Of a stretch of DNA of 33,561 bases, positions 31,594-33,561 are shown piece after piece. Both the position numbers and the translations under genes were made by a program. Within the stretch, counting starts at the first letter, position 1; the number at the start of each line of letters is the position of its first letter. The notes under the pieces were generated by a model. The model was given only the letters and a program-made list of their open reading frames with translations. It did not search any database and was not told the origin of the DNA. Origin of the DNA: a virus; IMG/VR virus record IMGVR_UViG_3300033149_001893, positions 1 to 33,561 of that record; one strand, 5' to 3'.

Positions 31594-31605
31594 TACTTAC
31601 CCCCC

Positions 31606-32448
31606 TTACATACTTGCGTGATAGTCCATATATCTAGTGGTTGCGCCCGCCTTGAACTCAATCAGTATTCTCGGCGTGCCCAAGTCCTGCGGGACATAAC
31701 CCTTGCGCTGAACATATCCACCATAGTCAACAAACCCCCCTGTATTTATCAGTAGCCTGCGCCGAGTTATAAGATAGTTTGGACGCTCAACCGACACTCT
31801 GCTTCTGGGCGGGGCGACAACGTTGAGCCTGTGAATAGCCTGCGTGTGGTCGTGGGCGACGGCAATTATATCTGCGTCAACAGCCAACGCTATTTCCTCT
31901 GGCTTCTTGACCTTTGCGCCAACCGTCCTTGCGCCACCCCAACCGTGAGTGCCATAGAACGAAGCAATGGCGTGGTGGTTGGTGGTGTCGCCTAGTCGCA
32001 TAAGAAGCATACCGCCGTCTGGCTTGTAGGGGATGTCGCCCAATTCCCTCGCAAGGTGTGCCGTATAGTCAGTTCCAGAGTGTCGCCATATCATCTCTTC
32101 GTGGTTGCCCCTGACTGCCATCAATATCTTGTGCTTAATCGGCGCAAGTAGTTTCTTTGCCCAATCGTAGCAGTCGTCTGGGGTAACGAGGGCTTCGTAT
32201 AAATCGGGGACAGAGTATTTGGTGGCGCACTCCATCATATCGCCCATCAAGACCGTATATGCGTTGTAGTGGTTCTTTATCCAGTCAATGTAGCCCTGAA
32301 TAATGTCTATCCTTGCGAATTTGTTGCCGATGTGAAAATCGCCGAGTGGGACGAGGTAAATTTTGCCGAACTTAACCAAATCCGCCATAACTATTTGTTG
32401 GGCAAATCCCCGCTGTCTCATCTTATATGCCTGCTGTTTAGTGGCCAT
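31606..32448 (-). CDS. Metallophosphoesterase
   Basis: 280 residues, calcineurin-like fold with all metal motifs: GDFHIG (36-41), GDMMEC (69-74), RGNHEE (113-118), THGWGG (167-172) and AHDHTQ (198-203). Two-metal enzymes of this kind cleave phosphodiesters or phosphomonoesters; in phages they can act in DNA repair, recombination or nucleotide handling. The substrate is not evident. The gene overlaps the upstream zinc-ribbon gene by 11 bases. Confidence 0.85.
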   Translation of the reverse strand: MATKQQAYKMRQRGFAQQIVMADLVKFGKIYLVPLGDFHIGNKFARIDIIQGYIDWIKNHYNAYTVLMGDMMECATKYSVPDLYEALVTPDDCYDWAKKLLAPIKHKILMAVRGNHEEMIWRHSGTDYTAHLARELGDIPYKPDGGMLLMRLGDTTNHHAIASFYGTHGWGGARTVGAKVKKPEEIALAVDADIIAVAHDHTQAIHRLNVVAPPRSRVSVERPNYLITRRRLLINTGGFVDYGGYVQRKGYVPQDLGTPRILIEFKAGATTRYMDYHASM

Positions 32449-32728
32449 CTCTTCCCCTCTTCAATGCCTTAATTTGGGCATCTACCGCCAATAGTTTATC
32501 CTCTAATTCTTTCACGCCTGGGATTTGATAATGATAGGGTATAATCCAGTATGGCTCGGTTTTCCCACCACACTTGGGGCAGGGGTAGTTGTCCCACGGC
32601 GCATTTTCGCCATCGTCAATAAAACCCCTATTCCATTGCTTCTTCTTAAAAAGCGGGCACAAAACATTCATACAAACAATTGCTTGGTTAGCCACAAATT
32701 GTCCCCCCAAACACCTCCCACAATTCAC
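32438..32728 (-). CDS. Zinc-ribbon protein (perhaps longer at the N-terminus)
   Basis: 96 residues from GTG 32728, with no ribosome site. CGRC at 3-6 and CPKC near 50-53 suggest a zinc ribbon, with additional Cys between (AIVCMNVLCPLF). Reading on upstream, the frame closes two codons before a C5 run (minus strand). If one C is surplus, the neighbouring 38-residue frame (32688-32804) joins it and gives about 121 residues with CVNCGRC at the join. Confidence 0.55.
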   Translation of the reverse strand: MNCGRCLGGQFVANQAIVCMNVLCPLFKKKQWNRGFIDDGENAPWDNYPCPKCGGKTEPYWIIPYHYQIPGVKELEDKLLAVDAQIKALKRGRDGH

Positions 32729-32804
32729 ACAGTGGGGGCTTTAGTGTTAAAAGAATTAGATAGGGCGCATAATCATCAGCCGAAACCTCACAATATTTAG
32801 CCAC
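32688..32804 (-). CDS. Small ORF, probable N-terminal part of the zinc-ribbon gene
   Basis: 38 residues from GTG 32804 with a strong AAGGAGAT site. VSADDYAPYLILLTLKPP is clearly coding. It then reads out of frame over the zinc-ribbon start and stops at 32688. Loss of one base in the G5 run at 32734-32738 would fuse it to the zinc-ribbon frame. Confidence 0.45.
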   Translation of the reverse strand: MAKYCEVSADDYAPYLILLTLKPPLCELWEVFGGTICG

Positions 32805-32807
32805 AAA

Positions 32808-33041
32808 TCATCTCCTTAAGAATAAGATATACCAACAAATCGCTGTCAGCGAAGTTGCAAAAGCCGCCAAATATAGTTGGAGTAAAATATAACAAGCCAC
32901 AAAGGCGGTCAATACAAGGGCGGTAGGCAGCGTAGTAGTAACTGGCATTTTGACCTTACGTTTGATAGAAAACACTAAACTCGGCGCAAAAATGAAGCCG
33001 CCCACCATAAACACTAGGTCGCAAATTGTATGTATCCCCAT
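32808..33041 (-). CDS. Small three-segment membrane protein
   Basis: 77 residues from ATG 33041 with AAGGAGATGAT upstream. Three membrane segments: about 5-24, 35-54 and 56-74, with a basic KRKVK loop after the first. A family of small phage/prophage membrane proteins looks similar, with unknown function. The stop lies just before the next GTG. Confidence 0.55.
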   Translation of the reverse strand: MGIHTICDLVFMVGGFIFAPSLVFSIKRKVKMPVTTTLPTALVLTAFVACYILLQLYLAAFATSLTAICWYILFLRR

Positions 33042-33097
33042 ATCATCTCCTTTAGCCGAAGCCACATAGCCCACAGAAACATCACGAACTGTTCCAT
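33014..33097 (-). CDS. Possible 27-residue hydrophobic peptide
   Basis: ATG overlaps the predicted stop of the neighbouring frameshifted gene (TAATG), and the peptide MEQFVMFLWAMWLRLKEMIW is hydrophobic and aromatic. It overlaps the next membrane-protein gene by 28 bases. Translational coupling is possible, but evidence is only the start context. Confidence 0.25.
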   Translation of the reverse strand: MEQFVMFLWAMWLRLKEMIWGYIQFAT

Positions 33098-33137
33098 TAC
33101 TTCAAAGCCTCAAGCATCTTCTCTTTCATTGCTTGGG

Positions 33138-33332
33138 CTACCATCTGGTCGTATTTGTCAGCTCGCACTTCTCTATCTCGGCTCGGACTTCAGAGAGGAT
33201 TTCCGCCTCAACAAAGTTGCAATATACGCCTCGGGCATCAGGGCGCAGTTCATCCCAACTTTCGGGGTGACACCTATCAAAAGGCACTTTAGCGTGTAAT
33301 TGTTGTGCTATCCGCTCCCTCAATTCACTCAT
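33138..33332 (-). CDS. Small hypothetical protein, probably frameshifted at its C-terminus
   Basis: 64 residues as read, with an ATG overlapping the upstream stop region by 8 bases. The last residues (KCELTNTTRW) look unnatural. In the -1 frame the sequence continues VRADKYDQMVAQAMKEKMLE and stops at 33097-33099, exactly against a new ATG. The intact gene would run 33097-33332, about 78 residues, with a helical end. The body (HPESWDELRPDARGVYCNFV) is not a known family. Confidence 0.5.
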   Translation of the reverse strand: MSELRERIAQQLHAKVPFDRCHPESWDELRPDARGVYCNFVEAEILSEVRAEIEKCELTNTTRW

Positions 33333-33540
33333 CTTTTGTTACCCGCCCTGTTATAATGTTGAAATCTTCCTGCCATTTATCAACAAACTCAAAATCAGTA
33401 TTGCCTTGTTTTATTTCATAGAGAATCATAGCTAACATACATTCAGGGCAATGGCAATCGCCTCCATCCCCAACAAATCTTTCATAATAAACACCAAGTC
33501 TCGGTATCTTGGTTTCGCAATAACCATTGTCATCATACAT
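33325..33540 (-). CDS. Small Cys-containing hypothetical protein
   Basis: 71 residues from ATG 33540. CHCPEC at 29-34 and Cys8 are possible metal ligands. The rest is acidic and mixed (FEFVDKWQEDFNIITG). It lies at the window edge; the upstream operon continues outside. Confidence 0.5.
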   Translation of the reverse strand: MYDDNGYCETKIPRLGVYYERFVGDGGDCHCPECMLAMILYEIKQGNTDFEFVDKWQEDFNIITGRVTKDE

Positions 33541-33561
33541 ATCTTTGGGGGCGCACCTACG

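Noticed and set aside
1-33561. CRISPR array or transposon ends
   Set aside because: No regularly spaced direct repeats with unique spacers were seen, apart from the coding repeats at 22720-23319, and no transposase was found.

Overview
The window is a piece of a tailed double-stranded DNA bacteriophage genome, probably from an uncultured phage. Nearly all genes have Shine-Dalgarno-type starts, are packed end to end, and often overlap by 4 bases. A plus-strand virion half (1-29.3 kb) meets a minus-strand half of small genes (29.3-33.5 kb) at overlapping stop codons. I see no tape-measure, sheath or tube protein and no terminase, lysin or polymerase. That fits a short-tailed phage, but it is an argument from absence. 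The host cannot be named from the sequence.

Layout. 1-9.2 kb: head module with portal, two unknown proteins, a 907-residue possible internal virion protein, a scaffold-like gene broken by an exact 14-bp tandem duplication, the HK97-fold major capsid protein, a small protein ending in a textbook C2H2 zinc finger, and a decoration-like protein. 9.2-19.3 kb: an accessory cassette bounded on both sides by near-identical TGGTAAAATA promoter-like elements. It encodes most of a nonulosonic acid (pseudaminic/legionaminic-type sugar) pathway: a PseH-like acetyltransferase, a PseB-like dehydratase, a PseC-like aminotransferase, two NeuB-family synthases, a NeuA/PseF-like CMP-sugar synthetase and a PseA/WbpG-like amidotransferase. 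With them are a CysH-type APS/PAPS reductase, a DUF2061 membrane protein, several small membrane or Cys-rich proteins and, at the end, an HNH endonuclease. 19.3-28.4 kb: adaptor, tail and receptor-binding proteins, including a protein with ten 20-residue repeats, a frameshifted propeller-like tail protein, a beta-helix tailspike and a LamG-domain protein. 28.4-29.3 kb: small coiled-coil and membrane proteins, possibly lysis-related. 29.3-33.5 kb, minus strand: zinc-ribbon proteins, a small HNH nuclease, a SemiSWEET-like PQ-loop membrane protein, a metallophosphoesterase and hypothetical genes.

How the genes may work together. The cassette could make a CMP-activated nonulosonic acid carrying amino, acetyl and possibly acetamidino groups, for decorating virions or altering the host surface. 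No PseG/LegG hydrolase is visible and no transferase is certain. The most interesting feature is the NeuB pair. The long copy has the C-terminal SAF (antifreeze-like) domain but has lost the metal-binding histidines and most active-site motifs. The short copy keeps those motifs but has no SAF domain. In known NeuB dimers each active site borrows the partner's SAF domain, so the two may form one split, heteromeric synthase.

Four places look like frame disruptions: the 14-bp duplication at 6677-6704, 25124-25161, a G5 run at 32734-32738, and 33141-33189. They may be real mutations or sequence errors, and the split genes there should be read as single genes until checked.
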